DNA of 6,043 nt from Spartobacteria bacterium (GTDB lineage Bacteria; Verrucomicrobiota; Verrucomicrobiia; Chthoniobacterales; UBA10450): assembly GCA_003445855.1 (NCBI GenBank), contig DMCG01000171.1, positions 1 through 6,043 of the forward strand, in the 5' to 3' direction. The translations under genes and the position numbers were made by a program. Of the stretch, positions 6,010 to 6,043 are shown one piece after another. Position 1 is the first letter of the stretch. Every line of letters begins with the position of its first letter. The notes under the pieces are model-generated. The model had not been told where the DNA came from, did no database searches, and saw nothing but the letters and a program-made list of their open reading frames with translations.

Positions 6010-6043
6010 ATCTCGGCGTGATTCCTTCGGCAAGATCGACATG

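Noticed and set aside
5812..6042. 76-codon open frame on the minus strand at the right edge
   Set aside because: It runs through the REP pair and into the coding strand of the CADD-family gene, has Arg/Cys-rich composition and no domain.

Overview
The window looks like a free-living bacterial chromosome of moderately high GC, with ordinary gene density and clear Shine-Dalgarno sites upstream of two genes. The combination of a fused trehalose synthase-maltokinase, a chlamydial CADD-type oxygenase and abundant REP-like hairpins around a small Y1 (HUH) transposase fits a soil or freshwater member of the Verrucomicrobiota (PVC group) best. This is inferred from gene content only, and Acidobacteriota or a related phylum cannot be excluded.

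Layout. Positions 1-57 may hold the first 19 codons of a gene leaving the window leftwards on the minus strand (weak). Positions 58-351 are non-coding, with one perfect hairpin. A secreted 213-residue protein (352-993, +) has a signal peptide, a long Thr/Ala/Ser/Pro linker and a DUF4440/SnoaL-like domain. Two hairpins follow; the second (1038-1079, 16 bp) is a likely terminator. The largest gene (1160-4441, +) is a 1093-residue bifunctional enzyme: an N-terminal GH13 trehalose synthase (trehalose to maltose) fused to a C-terminal maltokinase (maltose to maltose 1-phosphate), the entry to the GlgE alpha-glucan pathway. Positions 4468-5169 form a mobile-element island: a REP-associated-type Y1 transposase on the minus strand (4636-5082) enclosed by three copies of a composite repeat, each made of two different hairpins (A and B) about 20 nt apart. 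A good sigma70-like promoter (5207-5235) then leads into a CADD-family gene (5259-5930, +). Its residues align, at one constant offset, with all the metal ligands and with the tyrosine and lysine known from chlamydial CADD, suggesting the PabABC-independent route to para-aminobenzoate for folate. A second, unrelated REP pair with a GTAG foot follows it (5943-6009). The last 34 bases show nothing I can name.

How the parts relate. The three + strand genes do not look like one operon: they are separated by a probable terminator, the repeat island and a dedicated promoter, and their functions (secreted NTF2-fold protein, storage/osmolyte carbohydrate, folate precursor) are unrelated. The most unusual content is the two-hairpin composite repeat with covarying stems around the transposase, and the fully conserved CADD-type enzyme.
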